A stretch of DNA of 64,000 nt from Dyadobacter luticola (GTDB taxonomy: Bacteria > Bacteroidota > Bacteroidia > Cytophagales > Spirosomataceae): the NCBI RefSeq assembly GCF_005860805.1, contig NZ_VCEJ01000002.1, forward strand, positions 354,289-418,288, in the 5' to 3' direction. The translations under genes were made by a program, and so were the position numbers. Within the stretch, counting starts at the first letter, position 1, and the number at the start of each line of letters is the position of its first letter. Below the pieces are notes generated by a model that saw nothing but the letters and a program-made list of their open reading frames with translations, ran no database searches and was not told the origin of the DNA. Positions 47,747 through 57,624 of the stretch are shown here, piece after piece.

Positions 47747-49111
47747 TTATTGGAAATTAATCTGGCCAAGCGCTTTCTGCACATCTATTTTGCTGGCAAG
47801 CACCTGGTACAAGGCATTGGAATAATTGATCCGCGCCAAACGCAGGTCGGTTTCGGAGGTAACCACTTCCAGGTACGTTTTGATACCCGATTTATATTGA
47901 AGCTGAATCACGTCATACACTTCCCGGGCAAGGTCCACATTCTCTTTCTGAGCGAGCAGGTTGGTCAGGTAACTCTTGTAATTCGCTAGCGCAGTAGCAT
48001 ATTCCGAGCTAACATTGTTTTGCAAACCTCTGATATCCCAGTCCAGCCGCTTGATCTGCCACTCGGCCTGGCGGGTATTGGCCCGGCGTTTTCCACCCTG
48101 ATAGAGCGGCAGTGAAAGTGTCAGCAAACCAAAAGAGTTGGGATAATTTTTACCATACAGGTCCGTAAACTGGTTGTTTTGAAAATTGAGGTTATAAGCG
48201 CCGTTCAGCGAAACATTGGGCAGGTAGCTCCATTTGTTGTATTGTAAATTCGCTTCCAAAAGCTTCTTCTGCGTCGCCAGGATCTGGTATTCTATCCGTG
48301 TGTTGAGGTCCACATTCTGCAAAGTGTCCAGCGCGATCTCACGTTCCATTTGAAGTGAATCATAGCTGATCGTCAGCTCTTTATCAATCGGATAGCCCAT
48401 CAGGTTTTTGAGGTATTCCGTTTTCGCTTTCAGGATTTCCTCATTTCCCTTCTTATTTGCCTTCGTATTGTTCAGCGAAATCGTGGCGCGTTTGAAGTCG
48501 ATCTTATCCGCTACGCCCGATTCATACTGGGCTTTTGCGTCTTTCAAGCTTCTTTCCAGCCGTACAATGTCTTCATTCGCCACATCGATCTGCTGGGTAG
48601 TGGCGAGCACATCATAAAACGCTTTCGACACATTCACCGCAATGTCCGTTTTGTTGTTGACGGTGTTTTGCGCAGCGGCCAGCTGGACATCACGTTTGGT
48701 TTGATTTGCCAAAAGCACATCCCGGTTAAAAATCTGCTGCGACAAGGTAAACTGCGCTGCCGAAACATTCTTTACCCCCAATTTCACCGGGTTACCTGCG
48801 ATAATGCTGGTTTGGACGATGAAGTTTTTTTGAAGGTTGTAATTAAAATTAATCTGTGGGTACCAGTCGGCAAGCTTACTCCTGATCTGATTTTCCGTAA
48901 TGCGCTCGTCAATCACCGATTGCTGAATAACCGGCTGGTATTTGACAGCATAAGACACCACATCCTGCAAAGTCGCCTTTTCAAGCGTAGGAGCGGTCTG
49001 TGTGTTTTCGGGAACGAGTTGTGCTAAAACGGGATCAATACAGCTTATTAACAGGAATGCCGAGCCAATTGCCAAACGCATTATTTTTTGTGGCTTTGAC
49101 CAATTCTTCAT
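47747..49111 (-). CDS. TolC family outer-membrane efflux protein
   Basis: I chose the ATG that gives a signal peptide (MRLAIGSAFLLISCIDPVLA within the first 31 residues); a longer frame adds 34 unlikely residues. The protein is about 454 residues. Two long helical repeats, each with a short strand pair, form the TolC fold (for example AAQFTLSQQIFNRDVLLA and FGLLTLSLPLYQGGKRRANT). It provides the outer-membrane channel and is the first gene of the operon, with 42 bases to the adaptor. Confidence 0.92.
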   Translation of the reverse strand: MKNWSKPQKIMRLAIGSAFLLISCIDPVLAQLVPENTQTAPTLEKATLQDVVSYAVKYQPVIQQSVIDERITENQIRSKLADWYPQINFNYNLQKNFIVQTSIIAGNPVKLGVKNVSAAQFTLSQQIFNRDVLLANQTKRDVQLAAAQNTVNNKTDIAVNVSKAFYDVLATTQQIDVANEDIVRLERSLKDAKAQYESGVADKIDFKRATISLNNTKANKKGNEEILKAKTEYLKNLMGYPIDKELTISYDSLQMEREIALDTLQNVDLNTRIEYQILATQKKLLEANLQYNKWSYLPNVSLNGAYNLNFQNNQFTDLYGKNYPNSFGLLTLSLPLYQGGKRRANTRQAEWQIKRLDWDIRGLQNNVSSEYATALANYKSYLTNLLAQKENVDLAREVYDVIQLQYKSGIKTYLEVVTSETDLRLARINYSNALYQVLASKIDVQKALGQINFQ

Positions 49112-49352
49112 GAATTGAAATTTGTTTTGGATAGAGAAATGAAAAGTTCTTCGAGCAGGAGGGTAAAACGTTTCGTAACTCCCGGTGACAATATAAAGTA
49201 GTTGATACCTCACCTATTACCGGTTAATGGTATTAAGGATTTAAAAGCCGGAATAGTTTCACTATATGGGCTAAAAAAAGCCTATAATCCCGCATTATCT
49301 TAGAAATATTTTATTTTTGGCGGGAATTATACCTAATCATTTTAGGAGAATG

Positions 49353-51056
49353 TTAAATCTCCGGAGAACCGGTTATTTTTTGAGGCCAGGCTTTTTCGAT
49401 CAGCCATGCAAATGTGATCACGAGCACGCAGCCGATCAGGTTGAGCCAGAGAAATGCGGTTAAATCGTAGATGTAACTGATCACTACGAATATTTCACCC
49501 AGGATACTTCCCCAGAATACCGCACGGCTGTTGATGTTTTTGAAATAAAATGCGACGAGAAATATACCGAGGATCACGCCATAAAAAAGGGAGCCGAGAA
49601 TGTTGACCGCCTCGATCATACTGCCCAGCCGGGCCGCGTATTGGGCAACGAAAATGCAGAAAATACCCCAGAAAAAAGTAGCCCAGCGGGAAGCCTTCAC
49701 ATAGTCGCGGGATTCGTCGTCTTTCCGGACCATACGTTTGTAAATATCGACCACACTGCAAGATGCCAGCGAGTTATAAGCCGAAGCCACAGAACCCATC
49801 GACGCCAGCAAAATCACCGCGATCAACAACCCGACCATTCCCACCGGCAGGTAATCAATTACAAAGCGCAGAAAAATGTAATTCACATCATTGGTATCAC
49901 CGCCGTTTGCCTTGGAAAGCAATGTTTGCGCCTCCGCCCGTACTTTGCCCACATTCTTTTCCATTTTGGACAAAATGTCCCGCGATTTGTCGATTGCAGC
50001 CTCATCGCCAGCATTCAATGCTTTGGTCAGCGCCAGCACCTGCGGGCGTTTTTCGGTCTGGATCTGTGCGTGCTGCTTTTCCAGCGCATTATATTCCGCC
50101 GCGTATTGGGTGGTCTTTATTTTATCAACAACCGTTTTATTAAAGAAAAGCGGCGGCGCGGTGAATTGGTAAAAAGCAAAAACCAGCACACCCACGAGCA
50201 GGATCAGAAACTGCATCGGGATCTTCATCAAACCATTCATCGCCAGTCCTAACTTGCTTTGTCCTTCCGAGCTACCCGTCATAAATCTTCCCACCTGCGA
50301 CTGATCTGTACCGAAATAGGAGAGTTGCAAAAAAAATCCACCGATCAGTCCCGACCATACATTATATCTGTTGTCGAGATCAAATGTAAAATCGATGAGA
50401 TTGACTTTGCCCATTTTACCCGCAACATGCAGCGCGTCAGTAAATGATACATCTGCTGGAAGGAATTTCACTACCATAAAACCTGCCACGACCATGCTCA
50501 CGGTAATGATCGCCATCTGCTGCAAATGGGTATGTGAAACCGCCTGAGAGCCACCGGAAATAGTATAGATCATCACGATACCACCGGAAATAATGTTGGT
50601 CAATGTAATGTCCCAGCCAAGGATCGCTGAAAGAATCAGCGATGGAGCATAGATGGAAAGTCCGGTAGATAGACCTCTTTGGAGTAGAAAAAGAAAGGAT
50701 GTTAATGCGCGGGTACGAAGGTCAAAACGGCCTTCCAGGAATTCGTAGGCCGTGAAAACTTTCATCTGGCCGAATTTCGGGACGAATGTCATACAAAGCA
50801 CCACCATCGCCAGCGGCAACCCGAAATAGAATTGGACAAACCGCATTCCGTCAGTATACGCCTGGCCGGGTGCCGATAAAAAAGTGATCGCGCTGGCCTG
50901 GGTGGCCATTAATGATAAGGTAACATTGTACCAGGGCATAGACTTGCCGGCCAGCAAAAACGAATCCATGGTATGTTTCTCGCGGCTGCGGTAGATACCA
51001 TACGAAACGACAAATATTAATGTAAGGGAAAGTACAATCCAGTCAAGGTAGTTCAT
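49353..51056 (-). CDS. sodium:solute symporter (SSS family)
   Basis: A 567-residue transporter of the SSS family with about 13-14 membrane helices. The core is typical: LSLMATQASAITFLSAPGQA in helix 1, FLLQRGLSTGLSIYAPSLIL, and GSVASAYNSLASCSVVDIYK near the sodium-site helix. A charged soluble insert of about 80 residues lies between helices 8 and 9 (around residues 300-380: NALEKQHAQIQTEKRPQV). The ATG overlaps the TGA of a 47-residue membrane protein by four bases. Relatives carry sugars, sialic acid or similar solutes. The rhamnosidase genes next to it hint at a sugar substrate, without proof. Confidence 0.92.
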   Translation of the reverse strand: MNYLDWIVLSLTLIFVVSYGIYRSREKHTMDSFLLAGKSMPWYNVTLSLMATQASAITFLSAPGQAYTDGMRFVQFYFGLPLAMVVLCMTFVPKFGQMKVFTAYEFLEGRFDLRTRALTSFLFLLQRGLSTGLSIYAPSLILSAILGWDITLTNIISGGIVMIYTISGGSQAVSHTHLQQMAIITVSMVVAGFMVVKFLPADVSFTDALHVAGKMGKVNLIDFTFDLDNRYNVWSGLIGGFFLQLSYFGTDQSQVGRFMTGSSEGQSKLGLAMNGLMKIPMQFLILLVGVLVFAFYQFTAPPLFFNKTVVDKIKTTQYAAEYNALEKQHAQIQTEKRPQVLALTKALNAGDEAAIDKSRDILSKMEKNVGKVRAEAQTLLSKANGGDTNDVNYIFLRFVIDYLPVGMVGLLIAVILLASMGSVASAYNSLASCSVVDIYKRMVRKDDESRDYVKASRWATFFWGIFCIFVAQYAARLGSMIEAVNILGSLFYGVILGIFLVAFYFKNINSRAVFWGSILGEIFVVISYIYDLTAFLWLNLIGCVLVITFAWLIEKAWPQKITGSPEI

Positions 51057-51196
51057 TGAAAGTGGGTCATGAATAAATAGAAGAGGACGATCAGCAGAAT
51101 CAATGTGCCGATCATTAAAATGTATAACTGCTTCCAGCTGCTGACAAAAGGCGGAAGCCCGTCACGGTCCTGTGCACTATTTTCCGGGTTGATCAT
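51053..51196 (-). CDS. 47-residue single-pass membrane protein coupled to the SSS symporter
   Basis: A short open frame starting MINPENSAQDRDGLPPF with one strong membrane helix (about residues 25-43, LYILMIGTLILLIVLFYLF), overlapping the symporter start by four bases (ATGA). In-frame ATGs further upstream give 75- or 88-residue versions with no family features, so the short form is my choice. Small membrane partners are known for some SSS transporters (for example YjcH with ActP), but this one is unrelated in sequence as far as I can see. It could stabilise or regulate the symporter. Confidence 0.6.
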   Translation of the reverse strand: MINPENSAQDRDGLPPFVSSWKQLYILMIGTLILLIVLFYLFMTHFQ

Positions 51197-51401
51197 GGCA
51201 GAAGGTGGTTTTCGGCGATCAAAAATTGGGGTGATTGTACTTTGGGTAAAATTAGAACGGTTTTTCCATTCTTTTAGCATAAGGTTACATACTCCGCGAA
51301 AGAGTTGCTTCCTGGGCACAGACAGGATACAACAGGCTAGTTAGCTAGTTAATAATTATTTATTTTCCGGGAATATTACAATGTAAATCAAACTTTTCTC
51401 T

Positions 51402-53159
51402 GTGAAAAAGCTCTTTACCTTTCTCCTTCTGCTCGGCGGATTATTGACGCAACACGCTAATTCGCAGCAACTTCCGCCGATTTTTGACAAAAGTTACGAT
51501 AGCCAGAAAGACTCCCGCGTGCGGCAATACCTCACGCCGCGGCGTATTGTCTGGACGTCGGATAAAACTTCTACCAGCGTCATAGACGCACAAAATCTGC
51601 TCAAAAAAGGCACAGGACAGGCGGATCTGGTACACAAGAACTTTTGCAAACTGATCAGTAACGACCAGGAGCAGCCGGGGATATTGTTTGATTTTGGCAA
51701 AGAGATCCAGGGCGGCATTCAGCTCATCACCGATCAGCCTGCCAACCAGAAGCCGATCCGTATACGCATCCGTTTTGGTGAATCCGTTAGCGAGGCTATG
51801 TCCAGCATTGACACGATTCAGGGCGCAACGAATGATCACGCCATGCGTGATTTCACGATCGAAGTGCCGTGGCTGGGTATGACGAATGTTGGAAATTCAG
51901 GTTTTCGTTTTGCAAGAATTGATTTAGTCGATCCGAATCGTGAGCTGCAATTAAAAGAGGTACGGGCCATTTTTGAATACCGCGACATTCCTTATTTAGG
52001 TTCATTTAAAAGTAATGATGAAAGACTGAACAAGATCTGGAACACCGGCGCCTATACGGTACATTTAAATATGCAGGAATATTTGTGGGACGGTATCAAG
52101 CGCGACCGGCTGGTGTGGGTAGGGGATATGCATCCGGAAGTGATGACGATCAATACGGTTTTTGGTAAAAATGAAGTGGTAGCCAAAAGCCTCGACCAGG
52201 CGCGTGACATTACGCCGCTACCCGGCTGGATGAATGGTATCAGCGCTTATTCCATGTGGTGGGTTTTAATCCACAGGGATTTATATAAAAATCAGGGCGA
52301 TATGGAATATCTGAGAAAACAACAAAAATACCTGGTAGCTCTGCTGGATTTATTAATCTCCAAGACAAAAGACAACAAGGAAAATCTCGATGGTACCCGA
52401 TTCCTCGACTGGCCTTCGAGTGAAAATCCGAAAGGAATCCACGCCGGATTGCACGCCATGATTGTGATGACGCTGGAAGCAGGCGCTGAACTTTGCACGA
52501 TCCTCGACGAACCTGCCCAAGCCGCTAAATGTAAGGCCACTGCGACCCAACTGAAACTATACGTTCCTGATCCAAACAATTCCAAACAAGCAGCCTCGTT
52601 GATGGCGCTGGCCGGTTTAATGCCAGCCGAAAAAGCGAATGCAGACGTAATTTCACAAGGTGAATGTGAGCGGTTTTCGACATTTTACGGATACTATATG
52701 TTGCAGGCAAAAGCGAAAGCAAAGGATTACACAGGGGCATTAAATTGCATCCGCAACTACTGGGGCGGCATGCTGGATATGGGCGCGACGACATTCTGGG
52801 AAGATTTTGATCTGGCCTGGACCAAGAATGCTGCGCCAATTGATGACCTAGTGCCGGAAGGTAAAGATGACATTCACGGTGATTTTGGCGCATACTGTTA
52901 CAAAAACCTCCGCCATAGCCTCTGCCACGGCTGGGCATCAGGCCCAACTTCCTGGCTTTCGGAGCATGTGCTGGGTATCAGTATTGTAGAACCCGGCGCA
53001 AAAACCATCCGCATTCAGCCCAATCTGGGCGACCTCGCCTGGGCCGAAGGTACCTATCCCACGCCGCTGGGCATCGTCAAAGTGCGGCACGAAAAACAGC
53101 CCGACGGCTCGGTGAAATCGACCATCGACGCACCAAAAGGAATGAAAGTCCTCCGCTAA
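51402..53159 (+). CDS. alpha-L-rhamnosidase-like glycoside hydrolase (GH78 type), shorter form
   Basis: A 585-residue secreted protein. The start is GTG with a signal peptide (LFTFLLLLGGLLTQHANSQ). The core is an (alpha/alpha)6 barrel of the rhamnosidase superfamily. EYLWDGIKRDRLVWVGDM corresponds to the conserved acid-rich GH78 motif, and ATTFWEDFDLAW and SLCHGWASGPTSWL fit the later barrel positions. It lacks the long N-terminal beta-domains of classic GH78 enzymes but keeps the DFGKEIQGGIQL and FRFARIDL strands and the C-terminal beta-domain. It should remove terminal rhamnose, or a related sugar, from glycans outside the cell. A second rhamnosidase follows after 22 bases. Confidence 0.85.
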   Translation: MKKLFTFLLLLGGLLTQHANSQQLPPIFDKSYDSQKDSRVRQYLTPRRIVWTSDKTSTSVIDAQNLLKKGTGQADLVHKNFCKLISNDQEQPGILFDFGKEIQGGIQLITDQPANQKPIRIRIRFGESVSEAMSSIDTIQGATNDHAMRDFTIEVPWLGMTNVGNSGFRFARIDLVDPNRELQLKEVRAIFEYRDIPYLGSFKSNDERLNKIWNTGAYTVHLNMQEYLWDGIKRDRLVWVGDMHPEVMTINTVFGKNEVVAKSLDQARDITPLPGWMNGISAYSMWWVLIHRDLYKNQGDMEYLRKQQKYLVALLDLLISKTKDNKENLDGTRFLDWPSSENPKGIHAGLHAMIVMTLEAGAELCTILDEPAQAAKCKATATQLKLYVPDPNNSKQAASLMALAGLMPAEKANADVISQGECERFSTFYGYYMLQAKAKAKDYTGALNCIRNYWGGMLDMGATTFWEDFDLAWTKNAAPIDDLVPEGKDDIHGDFGAYCYKNLRHSLCHGWASGPTSWLSEHVLGISIVEPGAKTIRIQPNLGDLAWAEGTYPTPLGIVKVRHEKQPDGSVKSTIDAPKGMKVLR

Positions 53160-53181
53160 CCCCGCAACCTTACCTAACCTG

Positions 53182-56037
53182 ATGAAACTTCGTTCTTTAT
53201 TCACCTTCCTATGGTCAGCTACATTGATTTTAGGAACATTAAATGTTTTTGCCAAAGGTCTCAATCCGTCCTACCTCCGCTGCGAGTACAAAGTTGACCC
53301 GGTTACGGATGTGAGCAATCCCCGCCTGAGCTGGGTGCTGGCTTCGGACGAAAACAACCAGGTGCAAACTGCGTATCAGATCCTGGTTTCGACTTCCAAA
53401 GAGTCTTTGACGGAGCGTGATGCGGATCTCTGGAATTCCGGCAAAGTCAATGGTCGGGATACTTACCAAATCGTTTATAATGGTAAACCTTTAAAATCAA
53501 GGGATTTGTGTTATTGGAAAGTGCGTAGCTGGGACAAAAACGGCGTGGCTGGTCCGTGGAGCGAGGCGGCCACCTGGGAAATGGGCTTGCTGTCAAAAAC
53601 GGAGTGGAAAGGAAAATGGATCGGGCTGGACCTGGATCATTTGGGAAAAGGAAAAGTGTATCATTTGCCGCCCGCACCCTATTTGCGGAAGGAAATTTTT
53701 ATCAAAAAAGGTTTGAAAAAAGCCCGGCTGTATATTACTGCACTGGGCGTTTACGAAATGAATGTGAATGGTCAGAAAGCAGGTGACGCAAGACTTACAC
53801 CGGGCTGGACTGATTATGACAAACGTGTTTATTACCAGACTTACAATGTTACCACCAGCCTGAAAGAAGGTCCGAATGCATTGGCGGCACAGTTGTCCTA
53901 CGGCTGGTACGCGGGGTATTTGGGTTATGGTTTGTTAGTTCAAAATCCGGTTGTTCGAGGCTTTTATGGAAGGGTACCGACATTAAAAGCGCAGCTGGAA
54001 ATACAGTATGCCGACGGAACCACCGAAACATTCAGCACCGACGAAACCTGGAAAGCCAGCCAGGGCGCTTTGCTGGAATCGGATCTTTTGAATGGTGAAA
54101 CCTATGATGCGAGACTGGAATTTAAGGATTGGGGAAAAACAGGATTTAATGATAAAAGCTGGAAGAATGCAGAAATTTTTCCGGACAAAGGTGAGCGAAA
54201 AGTGCAGGTATATCCAGGCCCCCCGGTAAAAGTGACGCAGGAACTGGCGGTGAAATCCGTGACGCCGCGGCCAGACGGTACTTATATTTTTGATTTAGCC
54301 CAAAACTTTGCGGGCGTGATCAGTCTGAAAGTAAAAGGCAGGGCAGGGGATACAATCCGGCTGAGGTATGGCGAAAAACTGCATCCCGACGGCCGGTTGA
54401 TGACCGAAAACCTGCGGATGGCGAGAGCAACCGACACCTATATATTAAGGGGCGACGCCGCGGGCGAAACCTGGGAGCCGAAGTTCACATTTCACGGGTT
54501 TCAATATGTGGAGATAAAGGGTTTGAAAGAAGCTCCATCAAAAGATATGCTGACTGGATTGGTAGTCGGTTCCGATACGCCCAAAGTCGGATCATTTGAA
54601 ACAGATAATGCAATGGCCAACCAGTTGTATAGCAACATTGACTGGACCCAACGCGCCAATTACCTCGAAATCCCAACCGACTGCCCGCAGCGCGACGAGC
54701 GTATTGCCTGGACAGGCGACGCGCAGGTTTACGCCAAATCCGCCACATTCAACCGCGACGTCGCCTCATTTTTTACCAAATGGATCGTCGACCTCAATGA
54801 TGGCCAGTATGAAAGCGGCGCCTATCCTTTATATGCACCCCGCCCGAACCTCCGGTGGCACGACACATTCTCGCCCGGCTGGATGGAAGCGGGCATTATA
54901 TGTCCCTATCAGGTGTACCGCGCCTACGCCGACACGCGCATGATCGCCGAGGGGTGGACTTACATGGTGCGTTTCATGGATTTTCTGGAAAAAAGAAGCA
55001 AGGGCACGCATGTATTCGTAGAAAATTCCTTCACCGACATATCACCAAAAGGTGGCTTCGGCGACTGGCTTTCATTCGGCAAAAAAACACCGCCCGACTT
55101 GCTCGCATCCTTCTACTACTGCTACTGCGCAGACCTGATGACCGAAATGGCTGGCGCAATCGGAAATGGAAAAGATAAAAAACGCTTCACCGAAACCGCC
55201 GCAGCTATCAGAAAAGCCATCACAGAACATTATACTGATGCGGACGGCAAATTCAAATGTAATGCAAAAGCTTACGGCGATGGGGAAGGATATGTAGACG
55301 GCGCGCTCGGTTTTACAGGACACACGCAGACTGTTTACGCCAATGCGATTTATATGAACATTGTAAAACCAGCTGATAAGACGAAAGCCGGCAACTTCCT
55401 GGCGGCTCTTTTAAAAGAAAATGGAAATAAAATGAGCACCGGCTTCCTGGGTGCAAAACCGATGTTGCCCGCCCTTTCGGCCACCGGTCACTCCGATGAG
55501 GCTTATCATTTATTTTTAAGCAAAGAATTTCCTTCCTGGGGATTTGAGGTGGCGAATGGTTCCACGACGATCTGGGAGCGCTGGGACAGTTTTACCAAAG
55601 AAGATGGTTTCAAATACAATGCTGCTATGAACTCTTTTAGCCACTATGCATTTGGTGCTGTTTGTGAGTGGATGTTTGGAAATGCGGCTGGTATCAAATC
55701 TGTCAAACCGGGTTTCGCTGAATTCATCATTCGCCCGGAGATTGCACCGGATGGGATGGGGAACGATGGAGTGAATGAACTCAAAGCTTCCTTGCAGTCA
55801 ATGAATGGGTTGATTGCTTCGGAGTGGAGCAAGAAATCCGGGACGCTGCGTATGAAGGTAATGGTGCCCGTTAACACGATCGCCAACATTTATGTACCCG
55901 CATCAAATGCAGGCCAGGTTAAGTTGAACAACAAAACACTGGCAACTTCAAAAGACGTTCAAGTAACTGGCTCAGAGGCAGGTTATGTGATTGTCAAGGC
56001 TGGTTCGGGTACTTTTGAGTTTGTAGCAGAGAAGTAG
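53182..56037 (+). CDS. alpha-L-rhamnosidase (GH78)
   Basis: A 951-residue GH78 enzyme that hydrolyses terminal alpha-L-rhamnose. The order is a signal peptide (TFLWSATLILGTLNVFAKG), an N-terminal domain with LRCEYKVDPVTDVSNPRLSW, the rhamnosidase N domain (ARLYITALGVYEMNVNGQK; DARLTPGWTDYDKRVYYQTY), and the catalytic barrel with DCPQRDERIAWTGDAQV (conserved acidic residues). NGSTTIWERWDSF and YGFN-like segments follow, then a C-terminal beta-domain. The residues expected at the active site are present. It is the second gene of the rhamnosidase pair; the Wzi gene follows after about 80 bases. Confidence 0.94.
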   Translation: MKLRSLFTFLWSATLILGTLNVFAKGLNPSYLRCEYKVDPVTDVSNPRLSWVLASDENNQVQTAYQILVSTSKESLTERDADLWNSGKVNGRDTYQIVYNGKPLKSRDLCYWKVRSWDKNGVAGPWSEAATWEMGLLSKTEWKGKWIGLDLDHLGKGKVYHLPPAPYLRKEIFIKKGLKKARLYITALGVYEMNVNGQKAGDARLTPGWTDYDKRVYYQTYNVTTSLKEGPNALAAQLSYGWYAGYLGYGLLVQNPVVRGFYGRVPTLKAQLEIQYADGTTETFSTDETWKASQGALLESDLLNGETYDARLEFKDWGKTGFNDKSWKNAEIFPDKGERKVQVYPGPPVKVTQELAVKSVTPRPDGTYIFDLAQNFAGVISLKVKGRAGDTIRLRYGEKLHPDGRLMTENLRMARATDTYILRGDAAGETWEPKFTFHGFQYVEIKGLKEAPSKDMLTGLVVGSDTPKVGSFETDNAMANQLYSNIDWTQRANYLEIPTDCPQRDERIAWTGDAQVYAKSATFNRDVASFFTKWIVDLNDGQYESGAYPLYAPRPNLRWHDTFSPGWMEAGIICPYQVYRAYADTRMIAEGWTYMVRFMDFLEKRSKGTHVFVENSFTDISPKGGFGDWLSFGKKTPPDLLASFYYCYCADLMTEMAGAIGNGKDKKRFTETAAAIRKAITEHYTDADGKFKCNAKAYGDGEGYVDGALGFTGHTQTVYANAIYMNIVKPADKTKAGNFLAALLKENGNKMSTGFLGAKPMLPALSATGHSDEAYHLFLSKEFPSWGFEVANGSTTIWERWDSFTKEDGFKYNAAMNSFSHYAFGAVCEWMFGNAAGIKSVKPGFAEFIIRPEIAPDGMGNDGVNELKASLQSMNGLIASEWSKKSGTLRMKVMVPVNTIANIYVPASNAGQVKLNNKTLATSKDVQVTGSEAGYVIVKAGSGTFEFVAEK

Positions 56038-56115
56038 CAGTTTAGGGACATTCCCGATTTATTTCTTAACTTTTGGGTTCAAAAACTTCCCTGAAAGCTC
56101 ATATCACGTCTATTG

Positions 56116-57618
56116 ATGACTTCTAACTCAACGTTATTCACGCGCGGCCTGACCGTCTTTGCCACATTATCACTACTTTTTTCTGGAATAAACTGCACGC
56201 CGGCCCTTGCATTTCAGGCTTATACCCAGGATTCATCTTTCGCTCAAACCACTACGAAAAGTTATGTGGAAATAGCCGGATATGCTTCCAGTGCATCCCG
56301 GACGCCTTTCTGGTTGCGTGCCAATCAGTGGGGGATCGTTCCAAATTCGGGTCAGATCGGAAGCCTGCGCGCGGGTGTTGAAGGCAGGAAAGCATTGTCG
56401 GGCGATTCTCTGCCGAATGCTAAATGGAGCGTCGCATATGGTGTAGAGCTTGTTGGAAACCTGAGTGAGAACAGTAAATTTCTCATTCCCCAGGGTTATG
56501 TCGGACTTGCATTCAGGAGTTTTCAGCTGACCGTTGGCCGCCGGAAGCAATATGTTGGTTTTAATGATCACGAACTGGGGACCGGCGCATATTTATGGTC
56601 AGGAAATGCGCTGCCGATTCCAAGAATTCAGCTGGGTTTTGAAAAATACGTCCCACTGATCCGTAATTTTCTGTATTTCAAAGGTTTCTACTCCGATGGC
56701 TGGTTCGATAACCACCGGCCCGTCACCAGCGACTTGAAGCTGCATAACAAAGCATTATACATTCGTCTGGGCAGACCTGACGGAATTCTGAAACTGCACG
56801 GAGGCTTTAATCACGCTGTGCAGTGGGGTGGAAAAAGCCCTTATTTTACTGAAAACGGCCAAATGCCAAATGGGTTGAAGAATTACTGGCTGGCGGTATC
56901 GGGTTTTAAACCCTCAGAAAAATCAGGCTTATCTTCCTTCGACGCACATAACCGGATTGGAAACCACGTCGCGAGTATCGACGCAGGAATCGAGTTGGAT
57001 TTTAAAACGGTCAACATGTTTTTCTATCGCCAGAGCGTTGTGGAGGATGGTTCACTCTTTTATCTCAACAATGTCAAAGATGGATTGAATGGTGTGACAT
57101 TCACGATAAAAAATACCGATGGCAGGTTTTTCACGGTCGATCGCCTGACGCTGGAATTGCTATATACCAAAAGCCAGGGAGGCAGCGTGGCAATCGATGG
57201 TAACAGCATTCGCGGCAAGGACGATTACTTCAATAATGGTCAGGTGCGAGACGGTTGGTCCTATTTCGGCCGCGGTATCGGGACTCCTTTCATCACTGCG
57301 CAAAACGACAACAACTGGCCAAGATACGCCGACTTCTTTACAAACAACAACCGGGTTTGGGTGACACATTTGGGCATGAAAGGCAGGTTGCACGACGCTA
57401 TCTGGATGACCAAACTATCCTATTCCAGCAATCAGGGCACTTACGACCAGGCGTTACCTGGCAAGACCTATCAGTTTTCAGGTATAATCGGACTGGAAAA
57501 GCCGGTTACCTGGTTGGGAGGAGCAGTCATCAAAGGCGCTATCTCCCTGGATCAGGGTAAATTATTTGATAACGCCTTTGGAGGAATGCTGGCAATCAGG
57601 AAAAATATTTCTTTGTAG
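56116..57618 (+). CDS. capsule assembly protein, Wzi family
   Basis: A 500-residue outer-membrane beta-barrel of the Wzi type, which in E. coli fixes capsular polysaccharide to the cell surface. It has a signal peptide (about residues 10-33), then SYVEIAGYASSASRTPFWLRANQWG, GLAFRSFQLTVGRRKQYVGF and LRNFLYFKGFYSDGWF-type strands and turns typical of Bacteroidota Wzi proteins. I used the ATG; a TTG codon immediately before it is in frame. Whether it handles a capsule or another exopolysaccharide here is unknown. It converges with rfbD across six bases. Confidence 0.86.
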   Translation: MTSNSTLFTRGLTVFATLSLLFSGINCTPALAFQAYTQDSSFAQTTTKSYVEIAGYASSASRTPFWLRANQWGIVPNSGQIGSLRAGVEGRKALSGDSLPNAKWSVAYGVELVGNLSENSKFLIPQGYVGLAFRSFQLTVGRRKQYVGFNDHELGTGAYLWSGNALPIPRIQLGFEKYVPLIRNFLYFKGFYSDGWFDNHRPVTSDLKLHNKALYIRLGRPDGILKLHGGFNHAVQWGGKSPYFTENGQMPNGLKNYWLAVSGFKPSEKSGLSSFDAHNRIGNHVASIDAGIELDFKTVNMFFYRQSVVEDGSLFYLNNVKDGLNGVTFTIKNTDGRFFTVDRLTLELLYTKSQGGSVAIDGNSIRGKDDYFNNGQVRDGWSYFGRGIGTPFITAQNDNNWPRYADFFTNNNRVWVTHLGMKGRLHDAIWMTKLSYSSNQGTYDQALPGKTYQFSGIIGLEKPVTWLGGAVIKGAISLDQGKLFDNAFGGMLAIRKNISL

Positions 57619-57624
57619 GCGGTT

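Noticed and set aside
49112..49352. AT-rich gap before the tolC-type gene as a small RNA or promoter locus
   Set aside because: It contains short imperfect inverted repeats (for example around 49286-49328) but no TAnnTTTG element on the needed strand and no clear terminator, so no feature was called.
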